From Sporosarcina sp. FSL K6-1508 (GTDB lineage Bacteria; Bacillota; Bacilli; Bacillales_A; Planococcaceae): a stretch of 64,000 nt of DNA. A model generated the notes under the pieces. That model was given only the letters and a program-made list of their open reading frames with translations. It was not told the origin of the DNA and did not search any database. Shown here piece after piece: positions 16,616 through 24,370 of this stretch. A program made the position numbers and the translations under genes. Location of the stretch: NCBI RefSeq assembly GCF_038007465.1, contig NZ_JBBOXF010000001.1, positions 1,080,501 through 1,144,500 of the forward strand, written 5' to 3'. How positions within the stretch are numbered: the stretch's first letter is position 1; each line of letters starts with the position of its first letter.

Positions 16616-16729
16616 TCAACCCATTGCTAAACTAGTTGTAATGACCGCGGCGATAATAATGAGTGATCCGAAAAAACTGATCCACATGGATTTGTCAGGA
16701 TTAGTAGGTCTGCTGTCAGTTTTGTGCAT
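16616..16729 (-). CDS. Putative 37-residue single-span membrane protein
   Basis: A short leftward frame that I read directly: it starts MHKTDSRPTNPDKS, then has a hydrophobic segment beginning MWISFFGSLIIIAAVIT and ends SLAMG. AAGAAGG lies 8 bases before the ATG, a TTCCAT/TATAGT pair with 17-base spacing lies further upstream (near 16760-16790), and the frame ends just before a hairpin that works in this direction. A polar N-terminus plus one membrane helix is typical of small regulatory membrane proteins, but I do not recognise the family. The overlapping rightward 66-codon frame (16593-16793) lacks a ribosome binding site. Confidence 0.5.
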   Translation of the reverse strand: MHKTDSRPTNPDKSMWISFFGSLIIIAAVITTSLAMG

Positions 16730-16906
16730 AAGTGGCGCCTTCTTTCAGTTTGGTATCTTTCACTATACTCTTCCCGGACTCTTAATGGAATAAACTATTT
16801 AAGGGTGATGGCTTGATTTTTTTACGATTAATTAATTGATATGGGGATCATCTTCAACGTTTCCGAGCGGGTTATGGTACACTTAACTCAAAGCTGAATA
16901 TTTAAA

Positions 16907-17001
16907 CAACCACTAGGGGAGCCTTTTTAAGGCTGAGACGTGCATGGATGCGCGGACCCTTGGAACCTGATCCGGATTATACCGGCGTAGGAAAGTGGGT
17001 A
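16907..17001 (+). promoter_or_regulatory. TPP riboswitch (THI element)
   Basis: The conserved parts are all present: P1 halves CCACT and AGTGGG, GGGGAGCC, CTGAGA at 16933-16938, and ACCCTTGGAACCTGATCCGG followed by CGTAGGAAAGTGGG. It binds thiamine pyrophosphate and turns thiD-thiE off when the vitamin is plentiful (established for the class). Confidence 0.97.
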
Positions 17002-17027
17002 CGCCCTTTATGAATTGTTAAATGGCT

Positions 17028-17062
17028 AGCCGCTTTCTAACGCCACCGGGAAGCGGCTTTTT
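17028..17062 (+). terminator. Terminator of the TPP riboswitch expression platform
   Basis: AGCCGCTTTC (17028-17037) pairs with GAAGCGGCT (17050-17058) and runs into TTTTA. Position between aptamer and thiD shows that the switch acts by premature termination. Confidence 0.88.
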
Positions 17063-17089
17063 AGTATAGGTAAAGGGGTGGCGAATCGG

Positions 17090-17920
17090 ATGGTAGATGT
17101 GGCATTGACGATTGCGGGGTCTGACAGCGGCGGCGGGGCCGGAATACAAGCGGATTTAAAAACGTTCCAGGAATTAGGCGTTTTCGGTACATCGGCGCTG
17201 ACCGCGGTAACGGCACAAAATACATTTGGTGTAACGGCAATTCAACCGCTTGAAACGGCTATGATTACAGCGCAAATACAGGCAGTTATGGAAGATTTCA
17301 ATGTCAAAGCGATTAAAACGGGGATGTTATTTTCGGCGGAGATTATCCACGCAGTGGGAGATATGTTTCATTGGAGTGGAATTCCGCTTGTCATCGATCC
17401 TGTAATGATTGCGAAGGGGGGGGCATCGTTGCTGAAAGAGGAAGCAGTTGAAGCATTAAAGACGGTCCTCGTCCCTCTCGCAGCGATTGTGATGCCGAAT
17501 ATTCCTGAGGCAGAAGTGCTTGCCGACATGACAATAAAAACGGAGATAGACATAGAACAAGCGGCGAAACGTATACTGGCTTTGGGCGCAGAGGCGGTCC
17601 TCATTAAAGGGGGCCATCGGAAGGAAGCGTCCTATGCAGAGGATTTGTACATGGGGGCGGACGGAAAACGATTTTCGGTCCGCGCACCGTGGATTGATAC
17701 GAAAGATACGCATGGAACAGGGTGTACGTATTCTGCGGCGCTTACGGCGTTTCTGGCAAACGGGGAAACTGCAGCGAATGCCGTTATCGAGGCAAAATGT
17801 TTCATCCATGCTGCGATTGAAGATGGACTTAAAATTGGCGGCGGCCATGGTCCGACGAATCACTGGGCTTATGGGCGCCGTACGACCAAAAGAATGGAAG
17901 GAGTTGTCGTAAATGGATAA
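17090..17920 (+). CDS. thiD: Hydroxymethylpyrimidine/phosphomethylpyrimidine kinase
   Basis: Cytoplasmic kinase (276 residues) of the ribokinase fold that phosphorylates HMP and HMP-P to HMP-PP, the pyrimidine half of thiamine. IAGSDSGGGAGIQADLKTF binds the pyrimidine, and DTHGTGCTYSAALTA is the anion-hole/catalytic motif with the base aspartate or cysteine region of this family. ATG 17090 is 9 bases after AAAGGGGTG; the in-frame GTG 17078 sits in that site. Control by the upstream TPP riboswitch and an 8-base overlap with thiE fix its pathway. PdxK-type pyridoxal kinase is the other possibility for this fold, but the context rules for thiamine. Confidence 0.93.
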   Translation: MVDVALTIAGSDSGGGAGIQADLKTFQELGVFGTSALTAVTAQNTFGVTAIQPLETAMITAQIQAVMEDFNVKAIKTGMLFSAEIIHAVGDMFHWSGIPLVIDPVMIAKGGASLLKEEAVEALKTVLVPLAAIVMPNIPEAEVLADMTIKTEIDIEQAAKRILALGAEAVLIKGGHRKEASYAEDLYMGADGKRFSVRAPWIDTKDTHGTGCTYSAALTAFLANGETAANAVIEAKCFIHAAIEDGLKIGGGHGPTNHWAYGRRTTKRMEGVVVNG

Positions 17921-18572
17921 GCAGACAGTGAACTTGTATTTCATCATGGGCACATTGAATTTGGCGGGACGCAATCCGCTGCATGTATTAGAAGAGGCAC
18001 TAAAAGGCGGCGTAACGTGCTTCCAATTGCGCGAAAAAGGACCTGGGGCGTTAACGGGTAAAGAATTGAAAGCTTTCGCACTTGAATGTCAGCAATTATG
18101 TGAACAATATAGTGTTCCTTTCATCGTCAATGATGATATAGATCTTGCGATTGAAATAGGGGCGGATGGTATTCATATCGGACAGGAGGACGGATGCGTT
18201 TCGGCAGTGCGTAAGAAGGTTGGGCCGGAAATGCTGATTGGCGTTTCTACTCACAATGTAGCGGAAGCGATTGCGGCAGCTGATGCGGGGGCGGATTATA
18301 TCGGTCTTGGACCAGTTTACGAGACACAGTCGAAAAGTGATACACAACCTGTTATTGGGATTGAAACGGTCAGTGAAGTGGTAACATTGCTGCCTGGCTT
18401 ACCAATTGTTGCAATTGGCGGTATTTCAGAACGCAAAGCCAGTGCTGTCATTAAAGCTGGCGCCTCGGGTATAGCGATTCTTTCTGCAATTTCCGGAAGT
18501 GAAAACCCGGGAGAAGCGGCAATTCGTTTGAAAGCGGCAGTTCTTCTTTCATTGACAGGTATCGAAATGTAA
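17913..18572 (+). CDS. thiE: Thiamine phosphate synthase
   Basis: TIM-barrel enzyme (219 residues) that joins HMP-PP to the thiazole phosphate, forming thiamine phosphate. Signature stretches are GVTCFQLREKGPGALTG (pyrophosphate binding), VPFIVNDDIDLAIEIGADG with the metal-binding acidic residues, HIGQED and GVSTHN. ATG 17913 overlaps the end of thiD by 8 bases and has an AAGGAG about 8 bases upstream, within thiD. No thiM is adjacent, so the thiazole must come from elsewhere in the genome. No terminator was found between its end and the next gene. Confidence 0.95.
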   Translation: MDKQTVNLYFIMGTLNLAGRNPLHVLEEALKGGVTCFQLREKGPGALTGKELKAFALECQQLCEQYSVPFIVNDDIDLAIEIGADGIHIGQEDGCVSAVRKKVGPEMLIGVSTHNVAEAIAAADAGADYIGLGPVYETQSKSDTQPVIGIETVSEVVTLLPGLPIVAIGGISERKASAVIKAGASGIAILSAISGSENPGEAAIRLKAAVLLSLTGIEM

Positions 18573-18626
18573 TGTTTAGCCTACTGTAAAATACCCCACA
18601 CTTCTGAGTAGGACGGAGGCGTGCAG

Positions 18627-19829
18627 ATGAGGAAAAAAAAGTTTGAAATACAAACTGTTTTGCATAAGCCGGATTTAATTTATTTCACTTGGAATGATAT
18701 TGGAGGCACCTATAACGTTTATAAAGATGGTCATCATTTATATGAAGGGACCGTCTCGGAATTCAGCGATGGAGATTTTAAGCATGCAAAACTATATAAT
18801 TATGTAATCGAACGTGTTGAAGGTGGCGAGGTTGTTGACGTTATTGCATTGCAGACGTCAGCGTTCGCTGAAAAGAAAAACAAGGAAAGCCCGCTTCAGT
18901 CGCTTGTCATGACAACAATCGTTGCGAAAACGCAAATTGCGTTATCGTGGGAGGAAATCAAAGATGTTGATGAATATGACATCTATCGAAATGGAACGTA
19001 CATGAAAACGGTAACAGACAATCGTTACATCGACAGGGACTTTGTGCTGGATGAAACCTATACGTATATCATCGATTCCAAGCGTCCGCTCGTGAAGTCG
19101 GAAGAACGTTTTAACGTGTTTCAGTCAGTGGTCTCTAGTGTTTTTGGCTTGTTAAATCCGTTTTCAACGAAGGAAGAAGCTGCGATTGAACGATTTTCGG
19201 TGTCAAAAGTGATTGCAGAGCCTGTGAGTTTGCTTACGCCTATTCAAGATAGGGTCCGACTACCGAATGTTGACAGATGGCAATTCCGTTACGCTACATT
19301 TTTGAAGGACGACTGGGTGAAGAATCTGAATCCATTATCTCGGAACCGCTTTTTTAAAGGAGATGACAGAGGGTTCGATCCAAACGGAGAAAGTTATCGT
19401 ACCCGTGTTGATGTTGAGCTTGCTTATGATCTTGAACGATCTCCAATGACGTTTATAAAGGATGTTGGGGCGTCCATTGCGTATAGCTCTTCGAAGCGCT
19501 TCCGGAAACAGGCTACAGCGTCACCCGATGGAATTACGTTGAAACGGACAAATCACGGGGAAAGTGAATCAGGATTTCATCTGACTCACACCGTTGGTAA
19601 TCCGCTCACACCGGCACCTGCAATTGATTATGAAGTGCGGGCTGTCATGAGGCGGGATGGACCATTCGACCTGACAGGCTACCATGATCAGTCACCTCAT
19701 CACGAAGTGTACCTGATGCGGGGTGTCGGGAACGATTGGCAACCTATCCACCTGTCAGAGAGCAAAGGTCTTGTATGGATGTCGGAAATAATCGCATGGC
19801 AATACTGGCGAATCTCTAATTTTGAATGA
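18627..19829 (+). CDS. Fibronectin-like/DUF3238-type protein of unknown function
   Basis: A 400-residue protein without signal peptide or membrane helix. The first 150 residues form two fibronectin-III-like repeats (NDIGGTYNVYKDGHHLYEG and VDEYDIYRNGTYMKTV are parallel), followed by a region rich in charged residues. The C-terminal 170 residues match my memory of DUF3238, with the conserved DGPFDLTGYHDQSPHHEVYL. The family is found in Bacillales and has no assigned function. ATG 18627 is 7 bases from GGACGGAGG; the GTG at 18621 is too close. It has its own strong terminator. Confidence 0.75.
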   Translation: MRKKKFEIQTVLHKPDLIYFTWNDIGGTYNVYKDGHHLYEGTVSEFSDGDFKHAKLYNYVIERVEGGEVVDVIALQTSAFAEKKNKESPLQSLVMTTIVAKTQIALSWEEIKDVDEYDIYRNGTYMKTVTDNRYIDRDFVLDETYTYIIDSKRPLVKSEERFNVFQSVVSSVFGLLNPFSTKEEAAIERFSVSKVIAEPVSLLTPIQDRVRLPNVDRWQFRYATFLKDDWVKNLNPLSRNRFFKGDDRGFDPNGESYRTRVDVELAYDLERSPMTFIKDVGASIAYSSSKRFRKQATASPDGITLKRTNHGESESGFHLTHTVGNPLTPAPAIDYEVRAVMRRDGPFDLTGYHDQSPHHEVYLMRGVGNDWQPIHLSESKGLVWMSEIIAWQYWRISNFE

Positions 19830-19830
19830 T

Positions 19831-19882
19831 AAACAATGAGCCCTTTCCGATTTTAGTAAAAGGAAGGGTTCATTGTTTATTT
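19831..19882 (+). terminator. Terminator after the DUF3238-type gene
   Basis: An 18-base near-perfect stem (AAACAATGAGCCCTTTCC with GGAAGGGTTCATTGTTT) is followed by ATTTTTG. Confidence 0.85.
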
Positions 19883-19932
19883 TTGATTTACCAGTGAAAT
19901 TTGGATAATCATAAACCGAAACAGAGAACTCA

Positions 19933-20226
19933 GTGGCGGAAAGATCACTTGGCCTTACGCAAACTCATACAATGCGTTTTATCGTGTTGCCGCAGGCCTT
20001 CAGAAGAATGTTGCCAACAATTATGAACAAGTCTATCATTAGTTTCAATGAAACATCCCTACTTTCTATTATTGGGATTGCTGATATTGTGCAAAAAGGT
20101 AAAGTTCAATCAAGTACCACATTTCAGCCCTTCGAAATATGGTTAACAGTCGGGGGCATTTACTTCATCATCTATCTGATGTCGGTATTTGCTAGCTTTA
20201 TGGAAAGGAGATTCGAACTTAGATGA
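19933..20226 (+). pseudogene. 3' remnant of a polar amino-acid ABC transporter permease
   Basis: The frame gives only the last 95 or so residues of a GlnP/TcyB-type permease: AERSLGLTQTHTMRFIVLPQ is the EAA loop, followed by two of the usual five membrane helices and the end MERRFELR. The first half of the permease and any solute-binding protein gene are missing; the sequence before 19933 is non-coding and carries the terminator of the preceding gene. The apparent GTG at 19933 has no ribosome binding site. The remnant still overlaps the intact ATPase gene by 4 bases, so a 5' deletion removed the front of an ABC operon. Confidence 0.85.
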
Positions 20227-20951
20227 CGCTGATTCAAGTAAAGAACTTAAAAAAGTCATTCGGTGAACTCGAAGTGTTAAAAGATATAAACGTTGAGATT
20301 CAAGAGCGTGAAGTTGTCTGTGTAATAGGGCCCTCGGGTTCTGGAAAAAGTACATTTCTGCGGTGTTTGAATCGCCTGGAAGATATTACAGCGGGCCATG
20401 TTGTGGTCGATGGTCAAGATATAACAGATACGAAGCGCGATATAAATAAAATTCGGGAAAATGTCGGCATGGTATTTCAGCAATTTAATCTGTTTCCGCA
20501 TATGACCGTCTTGCAAAACGTGATGCTCGCACCTATGAAACTTGGTAAAGGCGATAAGAATACGATTGAGAAGAAAGCACTTGAACTACTTGTGAAGGTT
20601 GGGCTGTCGGATAAAGCGAAAGCATACCCGGGCGAACTTTCAGGGGGGCAAAAGCAACGTGTCGCGATTGCCAGGGCGCTTGCAATGGATCCCAAAATCA
20701 TGTTGTTTGATGAACCGACATCTGCACTTGACCCTGAAGTGGTCGGCGATGTGCTTGCCGTGATGAAACAGCTTGCTATAGAAGGCATGACAATGATCGT
20801 TGTTACACATGAAATGGGATTTGCACGGGAAGTGGGAGACCGTGTTATTTTTATGGATGGCGGTTTTATTGTCGAGGAAAATGTTCCGGAAGAGTTATTT
20901 GGAAATCCTCAAGAAGTTAGAACGCAAGCCTTTTTGAGTAAGGTATTGTAA
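20223..20951 (+). CDS. glnQ: Polar amino-acid ABC transporter ATP-binding protein
   Basis: Full-length GlnQ/TcyC-type ATPase (242 residues): Walker A GPSGSGKST, the Q-loop VFQQFNLFPHMTV typical of polar amino-acid importers, signature LSGGQKQR, Walker B IMLFDEPTSALDPE and H-loop VTHEMGFA. A GGAAAGGAG lies at about 20201-20209. Its permease is truncated and no binding protein is nearby, so it can only work if it serves another transporter or if its promoter survives; none is evident between 19883 and 20223. The reading frame itself shows no damage. The symbol follows family custom; the amino acid moved is unknown. Confidence 0.85.
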   Translation: MTLIQVKNLKKSFGELEVLKDINVEIQEREVVCVIGPSGSGKSTFLRCLNRLEDITAGHVVVDGQDITDTKRDINKIRENVGMVFQQFNLFPHMTVLQNVMLAPMKLGKGDKNTIEKKALELLVKVGLSDKAKAYPGELSGGQKQRVAIARALAMDPKIMLFDEPTSALDPEVVGDVLAVMKQLAIEGMTMIVVTHEMGFAREVGDRVIFMDGGFIVEENVPEELFGNPQEVRTQAFLSKVL

Positions 20952-20979
20952 GCATATCGTTGAATAGGAAGAAGAGGGA

Positions 20980-21010
20980 CGGGAAAGCTATTGACGCTTT
21001 CCTTTTTTTT
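20980..21010 (+). terminator. Terminator after glnQ
   Basis: GGAAAGC (20982-20988) pairs with GCTTTCC (20996-21002), followed by eight T. Confidence 0.85.
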
Positions 21011-21028
21011 GTTGTCTAAGCCAACTCT

Positions 21029-21057
21029 TTGACAATGAAAACACCACTTGATACAAT
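21029..21057 (+). promoter_or_regulatory. Sigma-A promoter of the quinone-stress operon
   Basis: A consensus TTGACA at 21029-21034 and TACAAT at 21052-21057 are separated by exactly 17 bases. The expected start lies within the operator just downstream. Confidence 0.85.
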
Positions 21058-21075
21058 TACCTTGAATTCGAGATA
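21058..21075 (+). promoter_or_regulatory. MhqR-like operator
   Basis: TACCTTGAATTCGAGATA is an 18-base imperfect palindrome (7 of 9 positions symmetric) that starts right after the -10 box. It closely resembles the B. subtilis MhqR box as I remember it (ATCTCGAATTCGAGAT). MhqR is a MarR-type repressor released by quinones. Location over the transcription start fits repression; the repressor gene is not in this window. Confidence 0.75.
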
Positions 21076-21109
21076 AATAAATACCTACTAATTTGGGGAG
21101 AGAAAAGAT

Positions 21110-22048
21110 ATGACGAAAAAATCAATGGGTATTCATCATATAACAGCAATTGTCGGACATCCTCAGGAAAACGTCGACTTTTACGCTGGCGTTCTTGGAT
21201 TGCGCCTTGTGAAGAAAACTGTAAATTTCGATGACCCTGGGACCTACCATCTTTACTTTGGTGATGGCAATGGTGCACCGGGTACAATTATTACATTTTT
21301 CACATGGGCTAATTCTCGTCAAGGCAGAATCGGAGATGGTCAAGTCGGTGTCACATCATACGTAGTGCCGATTGGTGCAATGGGTTTCTGGGAAAAGCGT
21401 CTTGAGAAATTCAAAATTACGTTTGCGAAATCACAACGTTTTGGCGAACACTACTTGTCCTTTGAAGATCCGCATGGCTTAAAAGTTGAGATTGTCGAGC
21501 GGGAAGAGGGGGTAAAGAATGAGTGGGTGGTTGGTGAAGTAACAGCGGATACCGCGATTAAAGGATTCGGCGGCGCGACACTGTTATCTGCCCAACCTGA
21601 AAAAACGGCTCAACTTCTTGAACATGTCATGGGACTCGAACAAATTGGTGAAGAAGGCGAATACATCCGGTTCCGCTCGACAGCAGATATCGGCAATATC
21701 GTCGACTTGAAAAAGACATCGTCGGGTCGTGCACAAATGGGCGTCGGAACAGTTCATCATATTGCTTGGCGTGCTGAAGATGATGCAGATCAGCTAAACT
21801 GGAAAGCGCATATGGAAGCGAACGGCTATGGTGTGACACCGGTGAAAGACAGAAATTATTTCAATGCAATCTATTTCCGGGAACACGGTGAAATCTTGTT
21901 TGAAATCGCAACGGATCCTCCGGGATTTGCGCATGATGAATCTGTGGAGACGATGGGTGAAAACCTTATGCTTCCAGTGCAATATGAAAAGCATCGCGAA
22001 CAGCTGGAATCGACTTTAATACCTTTTGAAGTGCGCGAAATTGATTGA
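21110..22048 (+). CDS. Ring-cleaving dioxygenase, VOC family (MhqO/MhqA-like)
   Basis: Vicinal-oxygen-chelate protein (312 residues) with two glyoxalase-type halves. GIHHITAIVGHPQENVDFYAGVLGLRLVKKTVNFDDPGTYH is split here as the N-terminal metal-site region (first His of GIHHITAI), a second histidine lies in VHHIAWR (about 210), and the glutamate in ILFEIATDPPGF (about 265) completes a 2-His-1-Glu site. Relatives MhqO and MhqA of B. subtilis help remove hydroquinones and catechols. ATG 21110 follows GGGGAGAG. First gene of a three-gene operon behind a strong promoter and an MhqR-like operator. Confidence 0.88.
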   Translation: MTKKSMGIHHITAIVGHPQENVDFYAGVLGLRLVKKTVNFDDPGTYHLYFGDGNGAPGTIITFFTWANSRQGRIGDGQVGVTSYVVPIGAMGFWEKRLEKFKITFAKSQRFGEHYLSFEDPHGLKVEIVEREEGVKNEWVVGEVTADTAIKGFGGATLLSAQPEKTAQLLEHVMGLEQIGEEGEYIRFRSTADIGNIVDLKKTSSGRAQMGVGTVHHIAWRAEDDADQLNWKAHMEANGYGVTPVKDRNYFNAIYFREHGEILFEIATDPPGFAHDESVETMGENLMLPVQYEKHREQLESTLIPFEVREID

Positions 22049-22064
22049 TAAGGAGAGGTTTACT

Positions 22065-22676
22065 ATGAAACATCTATATAAACCGGGGAAAGATGCATCG
22101 AAACCGGTGTTGCTCCTGCTTCACGGCACAGGAGGCACAGAACAGGATTTACTGGGGCTTGCCGATTTGATTGATCCGGATGCAGGAGTTCTTAGTGTTC
22201 GAGGGAATGTTCTTGAAAATGGTATGCCACGTTTCTTCCGCAGATTGGCGGAAGGCATATTCGATGAGGAAGATTTGATCTTCCGTACGAAGGAATTGAA
22301 TGCGTTTCTGGATGAAGCTGCAAAAGAAAATGGCTTTGACAGGTTGAATGTCATTGCGGTTGGTTATTCTAATGGAGCGAACATCGCAGCAAGCTTGCTT
22401 TTCCATTATGCCGATTCGTTGAAAGGCGCAATTCTTCATCATCCGATGGTTCCGAGGCGCGGAATCGACTTGCCGACTTTAGCTGGAATTCCGGTGTTCA
22501 TCACCGCAGGGAAAAACGATCCGATTTGTCCCGCGAAGGAATCGGAGGATCTGGATGAACTATTGACGAGCGCTGGAGCAGTGACAGAAATTCACTGGGA
22601 AATGAACGGCCATTCGCTGACACGCACGGAAGTGGATGCGGCGGCAGAGTGGTACACAGCGACATTTGTGAAATGA
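22065..22676 (+). CDS. mhqD: Alpha/beta hydrolase, MhqD-like carboxylesterase
   Basis: Carboxylesterase-type alpha/beta hydrolase of 203 residues. The oxyanion segment LLLHGTGGTEQDLLGLA, nucleophile elbow VGYSNGANIA (serine near residue 105), acid AGKNDPICP and histidine MNGHSLT form the usual catalytic set. MhqD of B. subtilis has this length and belongs to the quinone-induced regulon. ATG 22065 is spaced 7 bases from AAGGAGAGG, 16 bases after the dioxygenase gene. The physiological ester is unknown. Confidence 0.87.
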   Translation: MKHLYKPGKDASKPVLLLLHGTGGTEQDLLGLADLIDPDAGVLSVRGNVLENGMPRFFRRLAEGIFDEEDLIFRTKELNAFLDEAAKENGFDRLNVIAVGYSNGANIAASLLFHYADSLKGAILHHPMVPRRGIDLPTLAGIPVFITAGKNDPICPAKESEDLDELLTSAGAVTEIHWEMNGHSLTRTEVDAAAEWYTATFVK

Positions 22677-22696
22677 AAAAGAAGCGGGGATAAAAA

Positions 22697-23380
22697 ATGG
22701 GCTTTTTAGACAGGTTATTTGGAAAGACAACTACAACAACTACAGAGGAGACGGTAAATATGACAAAAACTAAAACAGCAATCGTATACTATAGTTCAGG
22801 CGGTACAAACTACCAGTTGGCACAGTGGGCGGCGGAAGCAGCAGAAGCAGCAGGTGCTGAAGTAAGACTGATGAAAGTAGCTGAAACGGCTCCACAAGCT
22901 GCAATCGATTCATCTCCAGGTTGGAAAGCACATGCTGAAGCAACGAAAGATGTACCTGTTGCAACAGGAGCTGATCTTGAATGGGCAGATGCAATTATCT
23001 TTAGTGTACCGACACGTTTCGGTAACGTGCCTGGGCAAATCCAGAGTTTCATCGATACATTAGGTGGTCTTTGGTTCCAAGGCAAGCTCGCTAACAAAGC
23101 GGTAAGCGCGATGTCATCTGCACAAAACCCACATGGCGGTCAGGAAGCAACAATCCTTTCCTTGTACACAACAATGTACCACTGGGGAGCAATTGTTGCG
23201 GCACCAGGGTTCACCGACGCGGTTACATTTGCAGCCGGCGGTAACCCGTACGGCACAAGTGTAACAGTCGGACAAGATGGAAAAATAGCGGATGACGAAG
23301 CGGCAATTAAAGCGGCAGTTGCTCATCAGGCTGGACGTACAGTCAAAGTGGGAGAAGCATTGAAAAGCATGAACGCATAA
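22697..23380 (+). CDS. wrbA: NAD(P)H:quinone oxidoreductase, WrbA-type flavodoxin
   Basis: Flavodoxin-fold FMN protein that reduces quinones by two electrons, avoiding semiquinones. AIVYYSSGGTNYQLAQWAAE is the FMN-phosphate loop; FSVPTRFGNVPGQIQSFIDT and GGQEATILSLYTTMYHWG are hallmark WrbA segments. Two starts are possible: ATG 22697 (227 residues, with an MGFLDRLFGK extension and a polythreonine stretch) behind GAAGCGGGG, or ATG 22760 (206 residues) behind GGAG. The shorter one begins close to the usual family start, so the extension may be a real but strain-specific tail. Last gene of the quinone-stress operon. Confidence 0.87.
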   Translation: MGFLDRLFGKTTTTTTEETVNMTKTKTAIVYYSSGGTNYQLAQWAAEAAEAAGAEVRLMKVAETAPQAAIDSSPGWKAHAEATKDVPVATGADLEWADAIIFSVPTRFGNVPGQIQSFIDTLGGLWFQGKLANKAVSAMSSAQNPHGGQEATILSLYTTMYHWGAIVAAPGFTDAVTFAAGGNPYGTSVTVGQDGKIADDEAAIKAAVAHQAGRTVKVGEALKSMNA

Positions 23381-23393
23381 TAGTGAGTAAGTT

Positions 23394-23422
23394 AGCCGGC
23401 CTGTAATGGGTCGGCTTTTTGC
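23394..23422 (+). terminator. Terminator of the quinone-stress operon
   Basis: AGCCG pairs with CGGCT and runs into TTTTTGCTTTT. Confidence 0.8.
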
Positions 23423-23456
23423 TTTTAGAGACTAGTTTAGCTCCAATGAAAAGGAT

Positions 23457-23600
23457 GACCGATCATATACTTGCCAATACCGACTATATATCTTGTTATC
23501 CGATCATATATTTCTCCACACCGATCATATTTCCTGTAGACCGATCATAAACTCCGCACTACCGATCGTAAAGGTTGTTAAACCGATCATATATCTTAAG
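23457..23600 (+). repeat. Repeat array A: seven ACCGATCATAT units at 20-21 base period
   Basis: Copies of ACCGATCATAT (or one to three base variants) start at 23458, 23479, 23499, 23520, 23540, 23561 and 23582, with 9-10 variable bases between them. The array lies between the terminators of two convergent genes, so it is probably not transcribed as mRNA. The spacing equals two helical turns, which would place every copy on one face of the DNA. No coding frame is consistent because the period alternates between 20 and 21. Confidence 0.85.
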
Positions 23601-23742
23601 AACTCAACTTTACTTCGTGAAGTGAGAGGTGGAAGCTTGGCGGGGGACTTCATTTCAATGGTTCTCATTCTGGTCTTTCTAGGGGGGACACTGAGCCTTT
23701 AAAAGAAGGAAGTCGCAAGTGGTGGGTGTTGAATAACTTCAA

Positions 23743-23778
23743 GACGAAAAGCCAACCTGCAATTGGTTGGCTTTTCGT
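23743..23778. terminator. Bidirectional terminator
   Basis: GACGAAAAGCCAACC (23743-23757) pairs with GGTTGGCTTTTCGT (23765-23778) around a seven-base loop. It lies just after the stop of the leftward membrane protein gene. Confidence 0.85.
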
Positions 23779-23789
23779 TATTCCTTCAT

Positions 23790-24332
23790 TCATTTAACTT
23801 TAGCGGGTCTTGGCCAGATGAAGTAGGAAATAGAAATTACAAAGTCGAGCCCAAGAACGAGTCCCCATACTCTCAGCGTGGCGGAAAACACTTCCGTTCT
23901 TGCCGGATCGTCGATGAAATAAATCATTGCGACAAGAAATGCACTACCGATGATATAAGCGAGCAGATGCTGCAGGGTGCCTTTCATCGAGTGGCGGGCA
24001 TATTCATAGCCGGTTTTACGCACCGGTTTGGTACCTGTCTTTTGAACGTAATAACGAAATTGTTCATCAGCCCAGCGAATCATGCTTTTGCCGAACGCGA
24101 TGGAGCAACCGAGATAGATGGCTGCGAGGGCGTGCACTTGTATCGCGGTTGCGCCATTATATAGGTCGGTTGCTGTGACAATCAGTAAAATTAAATCAAC
24201 AACTGGTGTCAGGGCGAGGAAGAAAAAGCCGAGTTTTTCGCGTTTGAAAATATAACGGGTGATGAGCCCAAGAGCAATGACAACCCAGAAACCAATTTCA
24301 CAGGCAACGATCGTCCAGGCAATAAAGTTCAT
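23790..24332 (-). CDS. YmcC-like integral membrane protein
   Basis: A 180-residue membrane protein with five or six hydrophobic helices (about 4-24, 33-52, 62-80, 120-140, 152-172) and a charged central loop (RWADEQFRYYVQKTGTKPVRK). It resembles B. subtilis YmcC by recollection; no function is known. The minus-strand start at 24332 follows GAGAGGTG at about 5 bases; an upstream frame to 24377 is less likely. Its 5' flank carries repeat array B and its 3' side faces array A across a terminator. Confidence 0.75.
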   Translation of the reverse strand: MNFIAWTIVACEIGFWVVIALGLITRYIFKREKLGFFFLALTPVVDLILLIVTATDLYNGATAIQVHALAAIYLGCSIAFGKSMIRWADEQFRYYVQKTGTKPVRKTGYEYARHSMKGTLQHLLAYIIGSAFLVAMIYFIDDPARTEVFSATLRVWGLVLGLDFVISISYFIWPRPAKVK

Positions 24333-24370
24333 AGCAGCACCTCTCTTCAATCGAGTTGTAATAAGTAGGT

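Noticed and set aside
16593..16793. 66-codon rightward frame
   Set aside because: It starts within the terminator flank without a ribosome binding site; the leftward 37-residue frame on the other strand has better signals.
23457..23600. CRISPR array
   Set aside because: The repeated core is only 11 bases, the intervening parts are 9-10 bases, and no cas gene or leader is near. Proportions do not fit any CRISPR type.
23493..23702. 69-codon frame across repeat array A
   Set aside because: No ribosome binding site, and the array period alternates between 20 and 21 bases, which would shift the frame; the product has no protein-like character.
23763..24164. 133-codon rightward frame
   Set aside because: It lies antisense to the well-supported YmcC-like membrane protein gene and has no ribosome binding site.
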